Assembly (NCBI GenBank): GCA_016185205.1
Contig: JACPOA010000016.1
Span: forward strand, 124,001 to 188,000
Direction: 5' to 3'
From: Hyphomicrobiales bacterium
GTDB lineage: Bacteria > Pseudomonadota > Alphaproteobacteria > Rhizobiales > Xanthobacteraceae
DNA: 64,000 nt
This document shows, one piece after another, positions 35,423-44,234 of this stretch (within the stretch, counting starts at the first letter, position 1; each line of letters opens with the position of its first letter). Position numbers and translations under genes: made by a program. The notes under the pieces are model-generated. The model searched no databases, was not told the DNA's origin, and saw nothing but the letters and a program-made list of their open reading frames with translations.

Positions 35423-36193
35423 TCATGCCCGCGTAGGCGAGGCCTCGGCGTCCATCCACTCCTTCCCCATCCGGCTCTCGACGAAGGTATCGATGCGCTG
35501 CGCAAGTGCCTCACGAAAGGCATCCATGTCTTCCGGCATGTCGTCGTAAGGGACGGAATTGCTCTCGCCGCCGCCGGCGCGCATGCGCTGCAAGGTCTGC
35601 AGGGTCTGCGTCAGCACCGAGAGCGTGCGCGCGCAGCGCTCGGCGTCGTGGCGAGTGCGCGGCCGCAATGCGAGCTCCGCGCGCATGGCTTCCTCGGCCT
35701 CCAGCTCTTTGACGACCAGCGCCTCCAGGCGCTCGACCGGAGTCAAGCTCGGTTCGGTTGGCGCGGGCGCGAGGGCGCTCCCTCCCCCTGCAAGGGGGAG
35801 GGTTGGGGTGGGGGTCTGCTCCCCTCCCTCCACGAGCGTAGCGAGTGGTGGGGAGGGGTCGCCCGCCGTCGCTGAAGCTATGGCGGACTCGCTCACTCGC
35901 CCGCCCAACGGGTCCGGCCGAAGGCCGGCCCGATGATAAACTCCGCGCAGCGAAGGCGGGTCGGGGGAGGGGGGCTCTTGCGCCGCCAACTCGCGTGCTT
36001 GCTCAAGCAATCGGATCGCCGGCGGGCTGTCGCGCATCCGTTGGCTGCGCTGGGTCCAACCGTGCTTGCGCACCAGGCTCTGCAAGGTGGTGATGCCGAT
36101 GCCGAGATCGGCGGCGAGCGCGGTCATCGGCTGGTCGGTGTTCTCATAGCCGTGCCGCGCGGCGGCAAGGAATTCCGGCGTGTATCGAGCCAT
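35423..36193 (-). CDS. Hypothetical protein with helix-turn-helix start and a repeat-filled middle
   Basis: A 256-residue protein on the strand opposite to the dcw genes. Residues 1-45 (YTPEFLAAARHGYENTDQP, ALAADLGIGITTLQSLVRKHGW) look like a homeodomain-like DNA-binding fold as in transposase or terminase small subunits. The C-terminal 100 residues are helical and charged (VERLEALVVKELEAEEAM, RTRHDAERCARTLSVLTQ). Between them, about 75 residues are translations of several repeat elements (35780-35975) that keep the frame open. Family not recognised. ATG 36193 follows a natural start; longer frames are low complexity. Confidence 0.6.
   Translation of the reverse strand: MARYTPEFLAAARHGYENTDQPMTALAADLGIGITTLQSLVRKHGWTQRSQRMRDSPPAIRLLEQARELAAQEPPSPDPPSLRGVYHRAGLRPDPLGGRVSESAIASATAGDPSPPLATLVEGGEQTPTPTLPLAGGGSALAPAPTEPSLTPVERLEALVVKELEAEEAMRAELALRPRTRHDAERCARTLSVLTQTLQTLQRMRAGGGESNSVPYDDMPEDMDAFREALAQRIDTFVESRMGKEWMDAEASPTRA
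35780..35975. repeat. Composite family A repeats inside a reading frame
   Basis: Three parts follow one another: CCCTCCCCCTGCAAGGGGGAGGG with GGGTGGGGGTC (35780-35816); CCCCTCCCTCCACGAGCG ... GTGGTGGGGAGGGG (35821-35859); and the 61-bp unit at 35900-35960 that also occurs at 28180-28240, ending GGCGGGTCGGGGG. All are read in frame by the minus-strand gene at 35423-36193. Confidence 0.85.
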
Positions 36194-36315
36194 GGCGATG
36201 CTCCATTCGGGCAGTGGATGTGGGGAAGGGTTCGGTAAAGGCGCGACAGGCGCCATCTTGCATTTTGACAAAAGATATGTATTATACGGATATAACAGAT
36301 AATCAGGATAATGCG

Positions 36316-36582
36316 ATGTCGGTCGTGACCTCAGCCGAGTTTCAGCGAAAGCTTGGGCTTTATCAGGACAAGGCGCTGGCCGAGCCGGTGACCATCACCA
36401 AGAACGGCCGCGACCGTTTGGTGCTGCTGTCGGTCGAGGAATATCAGCGGCTCAAGCGCCGCGACCGGCGGGTAGGGCTGACATCCGAACTCTCCGAGGA
36501 ATGGATCGAAGCGGTGAGTAAGGCAGTGGTGCCGGAAGAGTACGGTCATCTCGACGCTGAATTGAAAGACTGGACGCCGTGA
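36316..36582 (+). CDS. Phd/YefM-type antitoxin
   Basis: An 88-residue protein: SVVTSAEFQRKLGLYQDKALAEPVTITKNGRDRLVLLSVEEYQRLKRRDRR shows the Phd/YefM DNA-binding fold, followed by a C-terminal stretch (TSELSEEWIEAVSKAVVPEEYG) for toxin binding. ATG 36316 is chosen by homology; an AT-rich stretch with a possible promoter lies at 36262-36310 (ATATGTATTATACGGATATAAC). It overlaps the toxin gene by 4 bp. Second gene pair to interrupt the dcw cluster. Confidence 0.85.
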   Translation: MSVVTSAEFQRKLGLYQDKALAEPVTITKNGRDRLVLLSVEEYQRLKRRDRRVGLTSELSEEWIEAVSKAVVPEEYGHLDAELKDWTP

Positions 36583-37019
36583 CCATCCCGGTTCCGGGGG
36601 TCGGTCTCGTCATCCGCTACAGCTATCTCTGGCACAGCGAGCATCTTGCAGGCCGTGAGGAAGGCCAGAAAGACCGGCCTTGTGCCCTGGTGGCAGCCAT
36701 TCGCACGGGCGAGGCCGGCGAAACGCGCGTCCTGGTGCTGCCGATCACGCATAGTCCGCCGGTTGCTGCCTCCGATGCCGTCGAGATTCCGCCGCTCATC
36801 AAGGAACGTCTGGGCCTCGATGCCGGGCGGTCGTGGATCGTCCTGTCAGAATGGAATGATTTTGTTTGGCCGGGACCCGATCTGCGGCCGGTGCCCGGCG
36901 CCGATCCGGCTTCCGTGGCGTACGGATTTCTGCCGCTGCGCTTCTTCACCGCCGTGCGCGAGCGCTTCCATGAACTGGCGCGAAAAGGCCTCGCGCAAGC
37001 CGTGAAGCGGACGGAATAG
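36579..37019 (+). CDS. PemK/MazF-like toxin
   Basis: A 146-residue protein starting with GTG 36579 inside the antitoxin's stop (GTGA). VPGVGLVIRYSYLWHSEH, the KDRPCALVAAIR strand, LPITHSPP and WIVLSEWNDFVWPGPDLRPV fit the extended PemK/MazF-like group that is found next to Phd-type antitoxins in this order. The group is expected to be an mRNA endoribonuclease; activity was not shown for this branch to my knowledge. Confidence 0.75.
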   Translation: MTIPVPGVGLVIRYSYLWHSEHLAGREEGQKDRPCALVAAIRTGEAGETRVLVLPITHSPPVAASDAVEIPPLIKERLGLDAGRSWIVLSEWNDFVWPGPDLRPVPGADPASVAYGFLPLRFFTAVRERFHELARKGLAQAVKRTE

Positions 37020-37113
37020 CGGATCGTTTTGGAGCTTGCCACGTTAGCGGCGTGGCGGCCGGACGCAATGCGCGACCCTGGGCGAAATCTAGCGGACCAG
37101 CGTAACGCTGTCA

Positions 37114-37141
37114 AGGATTAAAATCATCAGGATTAAAATCA
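37114..37141. repeat. Two tandem 13-bp repeats upstream of a HicB-like gene
   Basis: AGGATTAAAATCA occurs at 37114-37126 and 37129-37141, separated by 2 bp. The AT-rich sequence is unlike its surroundings. It lies about 95 bp before the next gene and could be an operator or a scar of transferred DNA. Confidence 0.5.
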
Positions 37142-37236
37142 GAAGCCTCGGCTGCCAATGGTTGCTCGATTGTCTAGCTTGCCCTTCGTCAAAGCCTCTC
37201 CAAATGTGATATAAAAGCGTGCCGAGAGGAGTTTGC

Positions 37237-37473
37237 ATGTCGAAACCGACCATCTTCACGATTTCCGCCGTTTGGGACGAGGAAGCCTCGGTCTGGAGCG
37301 GGCATTGCGACGATATTCCGGCCGCCGCCGATGCTTCCAGTTTGGACGAATTGCTCGCTAAGATGTCGGCTATGGCGCTCGATGTGCTGCCGGACAATCA
37401 CCCTGACGCCGATCCCGCTTCGCTCTACTTGCAGATCACGGCGCTGCGCGAAGCCGAGCCTGCTTCAGCCTGA
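37237..37473 (+). CDS. HicB-like antitoxin, DUF1902 type
   Basis: A 78-residue protein: FTISAVWDEEASVWSGHCDDIPAAADASSLDELLAKMSAMALDVL matches the DUF1902 relatives of HicB, partial RNase H-like folds. ATG 37237 follows GAGAGGAG at good spacing. The hicA-type gene follows without a gap, and a further XRE gene lies 14 bp beyond. Confidence 0.8.
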   Translation: MSKPTIFTISAVWDEEASVWSGHCDDIPAAADASSLDELLAKMSAMALDVLPDNHPDADPASLYLQITALREAEPASA

Positions 37474-37671
37474 ATGGCGCCCCAGTTCGACCGCGCTTTG
37501 CGTGACTTGCTCCGCGCCACCGGATGCACCCTGATCCGTCAAGGCAAGGGCAGCCATGAAATTTGGCACAGCCCGATCACGCGGCGAAACTTTCCGGTGC
37601 CGGTCGGCATCGCCAGCCGTCACACCGCAAACGCAATTTTGCGCCAGGCCGGTCTGCGGAAAGCGTTTTGA
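37474..37671 (+). CDS. HicA-family mRNA interferase
   Basis: A 65-residue protein with the classic HicA fold: LRDLLRATGCTLIRQGKGSHEIWHSP carries the catalytic His in GSHEIW, followed by NFPVPVGIASRHTANAILRQAGL. Small HicA proteins have this length. ATG 37474 directly follows the TGA of the DUF1902 gene. A toxin that cleaves mRNA when the antitoxin is lost. Confidence 0.85.
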   Translation: MAPQFDRALRDLLRATGCTLIRQGKGSHEIWHSPITRRNFPVPVGIASRHTANAILRQAGLRKAF

Positions 37672-37684
37672 ACGAGTTGCAGTC

Positions 37685-37972
37685 ATGGCGAAAAAGAACC
37701 CGCACATCGGCTCGAGCTTCGAAAGCTGGCTGGACGAGCAAGGCATCCGCGCGGAGGTGACCGCCGCCGCGATCAAGGCGGTGATCGCGCACCAGCTCGC
37801 CAGCGAGATGAAAAAGAAAAAGATCACCAAGCAGCGCATGGCGACGCTGATGAAGACCAGCCGCGCCCAGGTGGATCGGCTGCTCGACCCCGACAACGGC
37901 AGCGCCACCATCGAGAGTCTTCAACGCGCCGCACGCATCGTCGGGCGCGAGCTGAGGATGCAGTTGGTGTGA
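37685..37972 (+). CDS. XRE-type helix-turn-helix protein
   Basis: A 95-residue protein: AVIAHQLASEMKKKKITKQRMATLMKTSRAQVDRLLDPDNGSATIESLQRAARIVGRELRMQL is a typical lambda repressor-like domain of antitoxin-type regulators. It follows HicA by 13 bp and may act as the operon's regulator or as an added antitoxin. ATG 37685; the frame's upstream part overlaps hicA in another phase. Confidence 0.8.
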   Translation: MAKKNPHIGSSFESWLDEQGIRAEVTAAAIKAVIAHQLASEMKKKKITKQRMATLMKTSRAQVDRLLDPDNGSATIESLQRAARIVGRELRMQLV

Positions 37973-37978
37973 TGAGCG

Positions 37979-38081
37979 GGCGTAGCCTGGATGGAGCGAA
38001 GCGAAATCCGGGGCGGCGTTTCCGCTGCGGGCACGTACCCCGCATTCCGCCTCGCTGCATGCGGGCTACAGGCTACTTCCG
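37979..38081. repeat. Dispersed repeat starting GTAGCCTGGATGGAGCG
   Basis: GTAGCCTGGATGGAGCGAAG, a GCGGG-rich middle with GCACGTACCCCGC, and an end GCATGCGGGCTACAGGCTAC. The ends GTAGCCTG and CAGGCTAC are inverted copies. This type of element is common between genes in Bradyrhizobium-like genomes. Confidence 0.65.
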
Positions 38082-38139
38082 CTTCGGCCCAGGCCAGGTA
38101 TTCGTCCACATTCATGCGCGCTTTCGGCAAAGCGGTCAT
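38075..38139 (-). pseudogene. N-terminal fragment of a Uma2-like endonuclease gene
   Basis: From an ATG at 38139 the minus strand encodes TALPKARMNVDEYLAWAEA, which resembles the first 20 residues of Uma2-family (DUF820) proteins. The frame then runs straight into repeat sequence. Only this fragment is left. The match is short, so the call is tentative. Confidence 0.35.
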
Positions 38140-38187
38140 GATGTTGAGCATAGCGCGTTGGATGGCACAGCCGAAGTGCAATATCGT

Positions 38188-38278
38188 CATGGCCGGGCTC
38201 GTCCCGGCCATCCACGTCTTGTTTTGCCACGCAAAAAAAGGCGTGGATGCCCGGCACAAGGCCGGGCATGACGACGGA
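38188..38278. repeat. Dispersed repeat with CATGGCCGGGCT ends (family C)
   Basis: TCATGGCCGGGCTCGTCCCGGCCATCCACG on the left and CGTGGATGCCCGGCACAAGGCCGGGCATGACGA on the right are inverted copies around a short AT-rich loop. Relatives lie at 45150-45255 (interrupted) and 58968-59092. Confidence 0.75.
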
Positions 38279-38377
38279 GTGATTGCCGCAAGGTAATTGG
38301 AAGCAGTGGCCCCAACCGTAACCCGACCGCCACGCCCCGCCCTAAGTTACCGAACTTCCTCTCAAATCCCTCAAACT

Positions 38378-38392
38378 TTACTAATCGTTTAC
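38378..38392. promoter_or_regulatory. CtrA-like site upstream of ftsQ (imperfect)
   Basis: TTAC-TAATCGT-TTAC has the CtrA spacing (TTAA-N7-TTAA) but one substitution in each half. It lies about 170 bp before ftsQ, where CtrA sites are known in relatives (ftsQA of Caulobacter). Weak on sequence alone. Confidence 0.25.
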
Positions 38393-38562
38393 CAAATGGC
38401 CCGAAGACTAGGCACTGGCGGCGTTTCGCGCGCTTGGCCGCGCGGTTGCGCGTGCGAAGTTGCCGTTACGACGGGTGAGAAACCCAATCGGGCACGCAGC
38501 GACCTCGCTCGTGCCAAAGCTTGCTGCCCATTTCGGGCCAAACGTTTGAAGAGCCGGTCGCG

Positions 38563-39546
38563 ATGGATGGTCGAGGGCGCCTCGCTCAACCGCTGAAGCC
38601 AAAGATCAAGCAACGCAACGCCGCGGCGCGGCTGTCGCAGTCGCATGCTTGGCATGCGCAGTCTTGGCCGGTGTCGAGCTCCGGCTGGCGGCGGCTGGCG
38701 TGGCGCTGGTGGGCCGCGCTGCTCGACTTTAAGGCGCCGCGCGGCGCCGGCGCCTCGGCCGCGGCTTTGCTGCTGCTCGCCAGCGCCAGCTACGGCGCGG
38801 TCAAGGGCAATCATGTGCCGGTCATCGTGGGCCAGTTGCAGGACATCTGCGATGCCGCGGCCAATAGCGCCGGTTTCGGCATTTCCGAAATCGCGCTCGC
38901 CGGCCAGCACGACGTCGCCCGCGAGGACATCCTCACGCTCGCCGGCATCACCGGCCGCTCCTCGCTGCTGTTCCTCGACGCCGCGCATATGCGCGCGCGG
39001 CTGCTGACCAATCCGTGGATCGCCGAGGCCACGGTGCTCAAGCTTTATCCCGGCCGGCTGCGCATCGAGATCACGGAGCGCAAACCCTTCGCGCTCTGGC
39101 AGAAGGACGGCCGCGTCGCGCTCATCGCCAGCGACGGCATGGTGCTCGAGTCCAGCGTGCCGCGGCGCTTCGCTTCGCTGCCGCGGGTGGTGGGCCAGGG
39201 CGCCGAAAAAGCGGCGGCGGATTTCCTCGAACTGCTGGCGCGCCATCCGGGCATCGCGCGCCTGGTCGAGGCCTCGGTGCTGGTGGCCGAGCGGCGCTGG
39301 AACCTGCATCTGCAAGGCGGCGTCGAGGTGCTGCTGCCGGAAAGCGATCCGGCGCGCGCGCTCACGACGCTCGCCGATCTCGCGCGCGACCGGCAGTTAC
39401 TCACGCGCGACATCGTCGCGGTCGATCTGCGGCTCAACGATCGCGTCACCGTGCGGCAGTCGAACGGCGCCGCCAGCGTGCGCGACGAGGCGCTCAAGGC
39501 CGCGGCCGACAAAGACAAGAAGAAGCGCAAGGGGAGCGACGCATGA
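38563..39546 (+). CDS. ftsQ: Cell division protein FtsQ
   Basis: A 327-residue bitopic protein. A cytoplasmic tail of about 60 residues, a membrane helix (about 65-85, ASAAALLLLASASYGAV), a POTRA domain (ISEIALAGQHDVAREDILTLAGI to LRIEITERKPFALWQ), then the FtsQ beta domain. It links cytoplasmic FtsA/FtsZ to FtsL/FtsB and FtsW/FtsI. ATG 38563 is preferred; a TTG at 38521 is possible. It overlaps ftsA by 4 bp. Separated from ddl by 3.1 kb of toxin-antitoxin genes and repeats. Confidence 0.92.
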   Translation: MDGRGRLAQPLKPKIKQRNAAARLSQSHAWHAQSWPVSSSGWRRLAWRWWAALLDFKAPRGAGASAAALLLLASASYGAVKGNHVPVIVGQLQDICDAAANSAGFGISEIALAGQHDVAREDILTLAGITGRSSLLFLDAAHMRARLLTNPWIAEATVLKLYPGRLRIEITERKPFALWQKDGRVALIASDGMVLESSVPRRFASLPRVVGQGAEKAAADFLELLARHPGIARLVEASVLVAERRWNLHLQGGVEVLLPESDPARALTTLADLARDRQLLTRDIVAVDLRLNDRVTVRQSNGAASVRDEALKAAADKDKKKRKGSDA

Positions 39547-40865
39547 CCGTGCTGCGCTTCGGCCTCACTCCGAAGATGAAGCCGGTGTCGCCCAAGCGGG
39601 CGGCGGTGGTGGCCGGTCTCGATATCGGCACCAGCAAGAACGTCTGCATGATCGCGCGGCTGGAGCCGCAGGCGCCGCAGGACGTGTTGCGCCGCCGCAG
39701 CCACGGCGTGCGCGTGCTCGGCTTCGCGCATACCGCGGCCAGCGGCATGAAGGCGGGCAGCGTGGTCGATCTGGTCGAGGCCGAGGAGACGGTGCGCCAG
39801 GCCATCGACATCGCCGAAAGCATGGCCGGCGTGCAGCTCGAATCCGTGGTGGTGTCGATGTCCGGCGGCCGCCTCGAGAGCGAGCGCTTCGTCGCCACCA
39901 TCGAACTCGGCAACGGCGCGGTGGGCGAGGCCGATATCGGCCACGTGCTGGCGGCCGCCAGCCGCCATTCGGTGCGCGACGGGCGCGCCGTGCTGCATTC
40001 GCTGCCCATCGGTTATGCGCTCGACGCCGCCGCCGGTATCCGCGAGCCGCGCGGCATGCTCGGCCACAAGTTCGGTGTCGACATGCACATGGTCACCGCC
40101 GATGTGGCGACCGTGCGCAATCTGATGCTCACGATCGAGCGCAGTCATTTATCGGTCGAAGCCATGGTCGCTTCGCCCTATGTGGCGGGCCTGGCGGTTT
40201 TGGCAGACGACGAATCGGATTTAGGGGCGGCGACCATCGACCTGGGCGCCGGAACCACCACGCTGGCGGTGTTTTCCGCCGGCCGATTCGTGCACGCCGA
40301 CGGTTTCGCCCTCGGCGGGGCGCACATCACCATGGATCTCGCCCGCGGGCTCAACACCCGCATCGCGGATGCTGAGCGAATCAAAGCGATTTATGGCAGT
40401 GTCCTGACCGGCGGATCGGATGAACGCGACATGATCACGATACCTCCGGTCGGAGATGACGAGCGCGAGCCGCCACAATTCGTCCCGCGCGCGGCAGTGG
40501 TGCGCATCATCAAGCCGCGCGTCGAGGAAATTCTGGAAATGGTGCGCGACCGTCTGGCCAACTCGCCGTTCGCGGCCGAGCCGCGCGCGCGCGTGGTGTT
40601 GACCGGCGGCGCCAGCCAACTGGCCGGCATCGCCGATCTGGCGGCGCGTATCTTGAAGCGTCCCGTGCGTATCGGACGGCCGCTTGGCCTTTCCGGCTTG
40701 CCGGACGCAGCCAAGGGTCCGGCATTCGCCGTGGCGGCAGGCCTCTTGGTCTACCCGCAAGCGGCACATCTTGAACACTTCGAACCGCGGCGAACGCGGC
40801 AATTGATGACAGGAACGGGCGGTTACATGGCACGGGTCGGACGATGGCTACGCGAAAGCTTCTGA
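39543..40865 (+). CDS. ftsA: Cell division protein FtsA
   Basis: A 440-residue actin-like ATPase that ties FtsZ to the membrane. The phosphate 1 loop is [16 protein letters not shown], the 1C domain follows from about residue 95, phosphate 2 is [14 protein letters not shown] and the adenosine loop [12 protein letters not shown]. The C-terminus ends VGRWLRESF, an amphipathic helix that binds the membrane. ATG 39543 overlaps the ftsQ stop; upstream frame is ftsQ sequence in another phase. Confidence 0.96.
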   Translation: MTVLRFGLTPKMKPVSPKRAAVVAGLDIGTSKNVCMIARLEPQAPQDVLRRRSHGVRVLGFAHTAASGMKAGSVVDLVEAEETVRQAIDIAESMAGVQLESVVVSMSGGRLESERFVATIELGNGAVGEADIGHVLAAASRHSVRDGRAVLHSLPIGYALDAAAGIREPRGMLGHKFGVDMHMVTADVATVRNLMLTIERSHLSVEAMVASPYVAGLAVLADDESDLGAATIDLGAGTTTLAVFSAGRFVHADGFALGGAHITMDLARGLNTRIADAERIKAIYGSVLTGGSDERDMITIPPVGDDEREPPQFVPRAAVVRIIKPRVEEILEMVRDRLANSPFAAEPRARVVLTGGASQLAGIADLAARILKRPVRIGRPLGLSGLPDAAKGPAFAVAAGLLVYPQAAHLEHFEPRRTRQLMTGTGGYMARVGRWLRESF

Positions 40866-40929
40866 CCCACATTCATCACGCAACAGCCGGTGGCGGACCG
40901 GTCCTGTTCGGCGGCTTAACGAGGCAAAT

Positions 40930-42612
40930 ATGACCATCAATCTGAAGATCCCCGATATTCGCGAGATGAAACCGCGAATTACCGTATTCGGCGTCGGCGG
41001 CGCCGGCGGCAACGCGGTCAACAACATGATCACGGCCGGCCTCCAGGGTGTCGACTTCGTCGTCGCCAATACCGACGCACAGGCGCTCACCATGTCGAAG
41101 GCCGAGCGCATCATCCAGATGGGCACGCAGGTGACCGAAGGCCTCGGCGCCGGTTCGCAGCCCGATGTCGGACGCGCCGCGGCGGAAGAGGTGATCGACG
41201 AGATCCGCGATCATCTTACCGGCGCGCACATGGTGTTCGTCACCGCCGGCATGGGCGGCGGCACCGGCACCGGCGCCGCCCCGATCGTCGCCAAAACCGC
41301 GCGCGAACTCGGCATTCTCACGGTCGGCGTCATCACCAAGCCGTTCCAGTTCGAGGGCGCCCGGCGCATGCGCTTTGCCGAGGCCGGCATCGTCGAACTG
41401 CAAAAGGTGGTCGACACGCTGCTGATCATCCCGAACCAGAACCTGTTCCGGGTCGCCAACGAGAAGACCACCTTCGCCGACGCCTTCGCCATGGCCGATC
41501 AGGTGCTCTATTCGGGCGTCGCCTGCATCACCGACCTGATGGTCAAGGAAGGCCTGATCAATCTCGACTTCGCCGATGTGCGCGCCGTCATGCGCGAGAT
41601 GGGCAAGGCGATGATGGGAACCGGCGAAGCCTCCGGAGAGAAGCGGGCGAGCGTCGCCGCGGAAGGCGCCATCAACAATCCGCTGATCGACGACGCCTCC
41701 ATGAAGGGCGCCCGCGGCCTGCTGATCTCGATCACCGGCGGCAAGGACCTGACGCTGTACGAGGTCGACGAAGCCGCCACCCGCATCCGCGAGGAAGTCG
41801 ACCAGGACGCCAACATCATCGTCGGCGCTACCTTCGACGAGAGCCTGGAAGGCATCATCCGCGTCTCGGTGGTGGCGACCGGCATCGACCATGCCAATTC
41901 CCCGCGCCAGCAGCAGCCGGCCGAAAGCGCGCTCAAGGAGCTCGCCGGCAAGCTGCGCAATGACAGCCGCCGCATCGCCGACCGCATCGAGCGCACGCCG
42001 GCCGCGGCCAGCGCCAGTGCCGCGGCGGTGGAATCCGCCGCCCATGCCGCGGTAGCCGCCGCCATCCTGCCGCCGACTGCGATCGAGGAGGTCTCGATCC
42101 GGCCGATGCCGATGAAGCCGTCGCTGTTCGAACCGGCCGGCGAAGCGCCGCAGGCCGAGTTGCCGACGCCGGCCGCCTTCATTCCGCCGCCGCCCGAACG
42201 CAGCGCCCGCCCGCCGCGCATGCCGCGCATCGACGAACTGCCGCTGCCGGCCCAGAACGAGATCCGGGCGCGACGCGGCGAGCTTGCCGACGATCATCCC
42301 GAGCAGCGCCGCCTGTCGCTGATGCAACGGCTGGCCTCGGTCGGCCTCGGCCGGCGCACGGAGGAGGAGGCCCCGCAGCCACCGCGGGCGGCGCGGCAGA
42401 TGCCGCAATTCGAGCGTCCGCCGCAGCGGCCGACCGCCCGCCAGCCGGAAGGCCGGCATCCTGAAGGCAGACCTGGCGAGCCGGTGTCGGAATATGCCCG
42501 GCGCGCGGCTCCGCAGGGCCTCGACCCGCATGGACGGCCGACTCCTGTGCATAATTCGCCCGAGGAGGACCAGCTCGATATCCCGGCCTTCCTACGCCGC
42601 CAGTCGAACTGA
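40930..42612 (+). CDS. ftsZ: Cell division GTPase FtsZ
   Basis: A 560-residue tubulin-like GTPase that builds the Z-ring. GTP-binding elements: [18 protein letters not shown] at the start, the signature [10 protein letters not shown] near residue 110, and the T7 loop [11 protein letters not shown] near 210. A linker of about 220 residues rich in Pro, Ala and Arg follows, much longer than in E. coli but usual in this class. The C-terminal peptide [12 protein letters not shown] binds FtsA and other partners. It starts 64 bp after ftsA; a hairpin terminator follows. Confidence 0.97.
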   Translation: MTINLKIPDIREMKPRITVFGVGGAGGNAVNNMITAGLQGVDFVVANTDAQALTMSKAERIIQMGTQVTEGLGAGSQPDVGRAAAEEVIDEIRDHLTGAHMVFVTAGMGGGTGTGAAPIVAKTARELGILTVGVITKPFQFEGARRMRFAEAGIVELQKVVDTLLIIPNQNLFRVANEKTTFADAFAMADQVLYSGVACITDLMVKEGLINLDFADVRAVMREMGKAMMGTGEASGEKRASVAAEGAINNPLIDDASMKGARGLLISITGGKDLTLYEVDEAATRIREEVDQDANIIVGATFDESLEGIIRVSVVATGIDHANSPRQQQPAESALKELAGKLRNDSRRIADRIERTPAAASASAAAVESAAHAAVAAAILPPTAIEEVSIRPMPMKPSLFEPAGEAPQAELPTPAAFIPPPPERSARPPRMPRIDELPLPAQNEIRARRGELADDHPEQRRLSLMQRLASVGLGRRTEEEAPQPPRAARQMPQFERPPQRPTARQPEGRHPEGRPGEPVSEYARRAAPQGLDPHGRPTPVHNSPEEDQLDIPAFLRRQSN

Positions 42613-42632
42613 CCGACCTTAAAATCTCCAGG

Positions 42633-42666
42633 ACGGCCCCGCTTCAATGCTCTGGAGCGGGGCCGT
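42633..42666 (+). terminator. Hairpin terminator after ftsZ
   Basis: ACGGCCCCGCT and AGCGGGGCCGT pair over 11 bp with a 12-base loop, 21 bp after the ftsZ stop. Only TTCC follows rather than a T-run, so it may be partly efficient. Confidence 0.65.
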
Positions 42667-43042
42667 TCCAGTCTAGCGAGTTGCGTTCTTTTACTTAACC
42701 TATTGAATGAAAACGAAATTTTTATAAAAATTCCGAATTGCGGGTACCCTGACGCAGCTTTTCGCAAGCCCGCAATGTTAAGCCGGTAAGATAAATCCGG
42801 GCACGCGGCGGCCGGCCGATCGGCAATTGCGGCAAAAAAGAGTAACAGTCGGTAAGAAAGCGTGAGTTGGAGAGGGCCTCCCATTTGGCCTAAGTTTAAG
42901 TCGTCAAAGGGACTTTTCGATCCTTGGGGATAGCCGCTCACACCTTCGGGCGGTCTGAATTGACGGCGAAATTGTGGCTCCGCCGGAGCCTGGAATGGGG
43001 GACCCGCGCGGCTCGCTTGCTGAGCCAGCGGAAACGAGGTTG
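42667..43042 (+). promoter_or_regulatory. Non-coding interval between ftsZ and lpxC with a probable lpxC promoter
   Basis: No ORF of merit is seen in these 376 bp. The stretch 42690-42735 is AT-rich for this genome (TTTTACTTAACC, AAATTTTTATAAAAATT) and includes a TTAACC half-site like those bound by CtrA. It is the likely site of the promoter for lpxC, giving a leader of roughly 300 bases. GAGGTTG before 43043 is the ribosome binding site. Confidence 0.4.
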
Positions 43043-43996
43043 ATGAAGGGCGCCAAGCAGACCACGTTGCGCGACCAGGTTGCCCTCTCGGGCGTCGGCG
43101 TCCATTCCGGTGCGCCCGTCACGCTGACTATGCATCCGGCCGACGACGACGCCGGCATCGTTTTCCAACGCATGGCTCCCGACGGCTCGATCGAGCGCGA
43201 GATCCGCGCCGACGTACGCGCGGTGACCGCCACCGAATTCGCCACCGTCCTGGGCGACGCCTCCGGTCCGCTATGCTCGACCGCCGAGCACCTGCTGGCG
43301 GCGCTGCGCGGGCTGCACGTCGACAACGCGATTATCGAGATCGACGGTCCGGAAGTGCCGATCATGGACGGCAGCGCCGCCGCCTTCGTCGATGCGATCG
43401 ACCAGGCCGGGCTGACCGCGCGCGCTCTGCCGCGCCGCTATATCGAAGTGATCAAGCCGGTGCGCGTGGCCAAGGACGGCGCCTTCGGCGAATTGCGGCC
43501 CTACAGCCATGGTTTCCGGGTCGAGGCCGAAATCGAGTTCGATCATCCGCTGATCGGCAAGCAGGCGCTCGCGCTCGACATCGAGCCCGCCACCTTCCGT
43601 CGCGAGATCGCGCGCGCACGCACATTCGGCTTCATGCGCGACGTCGCCAAATTGTGGAGTGCCGGCTATGCGCTCGGCGCCTCGTTCGAGAACACGCTGG
43701 TGATCAGCGAGGACCGCGTGCTCAATCCGGAAGGCCTGCGCTTTGCCGACGAGTTCGTGCGCCACAAGGTGCTCGACGCCGTCGGCGATCTGGCGCTCGC
43801 CGGCCAGCCGTTGCTGGCGGCCTACCGCACGGTGTGCGGCGGTCACAAGCTCAACCATGCGGTTCTGTCGGCGCTGATGGCCGACCGAAGCGCCTGGCGC
43901 CTGGTCGAGGCGGCCGAACCCGCCCGCCGCAAACGCGGCTACGCGGATATGGGCGCCGGCATGATGCTGCCTGCCTATGGGCCGGAAGTGTCCTGA
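43043..43996 (+). CDS. lpxC: UDP-3-O-acyl-N-acetylglucosamine deacetylase
   Basis: A 317-residue zinc amidase, the committed step of lipid A synthesis. Zinc ligands are His in CSTAEHLLAAL (about residue 79) and His and Asp in VRHKVLDAVGDLAL (about 238 and 242); the substrate loop GPEVPIMDGSAAAFV and GGHKLNHAVL are present. The start LSGVGVHSGAPVTL comes soon after ATG 43043, which has GAGGT upstream; the frame is open further upstream without homology. Confidence 0.96.
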   Translation: MKGAKQTTLRDQVALSGVGVHSGAPVTLTMHPADDDAGIVFQRMAPDGSIEREIRADVRAVTATEFATVLGDASGPLCSTAEHLLAALRGLHVDNAIIEIDGPEVPIMDGSAAAFVDAIDQAGLTARALPRRYIEVIKPVRVAKDGAFGELRPYSHGFRVEAEIEFDHPLIGKQALALDIEPATFRREIARARTFGFMRDVAKLWSAGYALGASFENTLVISEDRVLNPEGLRFADEFVRHKVLDAVGDLALAGQPLLAAYRTVCGGHKLNHAVLSALMADRSAWRLVEAAEPARRKRGYADMGAGMMLPAYGPEVS

Positions 43997-44010
43997 ATCG
44001 CGTCATTTTT

Positions 44011-44082
44011 GCGCATGATCTAGCCCAAAACCGGTTTCCATCCCCGATCAAGTCGAGGACATGCTTTTTCGGGATCATGCGC
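44011..44082. repeat. Dispersed repeat with GCGCATGATC ends
   Basis: GCGCATGATC (44011-44020) and GATCATGCGC (44073-44082) are perfect inverted ends. The inside has AAAACCGGTTT and CTTTTTCGGGATC. Repeats with this outline are widespread in Bradyrhizobium and relatives. It lies between lpxC and bamD. Confidence 0.75.
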
Positions 44083-44234
44083 TGGATTCAAGGTTAACCC
44101 TCCGCCTTAATCCCGGCCGAATGTGGCGCTTAATCGCTTGGCGGAACCGCGCTTTTTCGTCTAAACCAGCGCGGGTTCAAGAGCTGCGCGGCCACCGGCC
44201 ATGTGGCCCGTCGGGGAACGGATCGAACGCGTCC

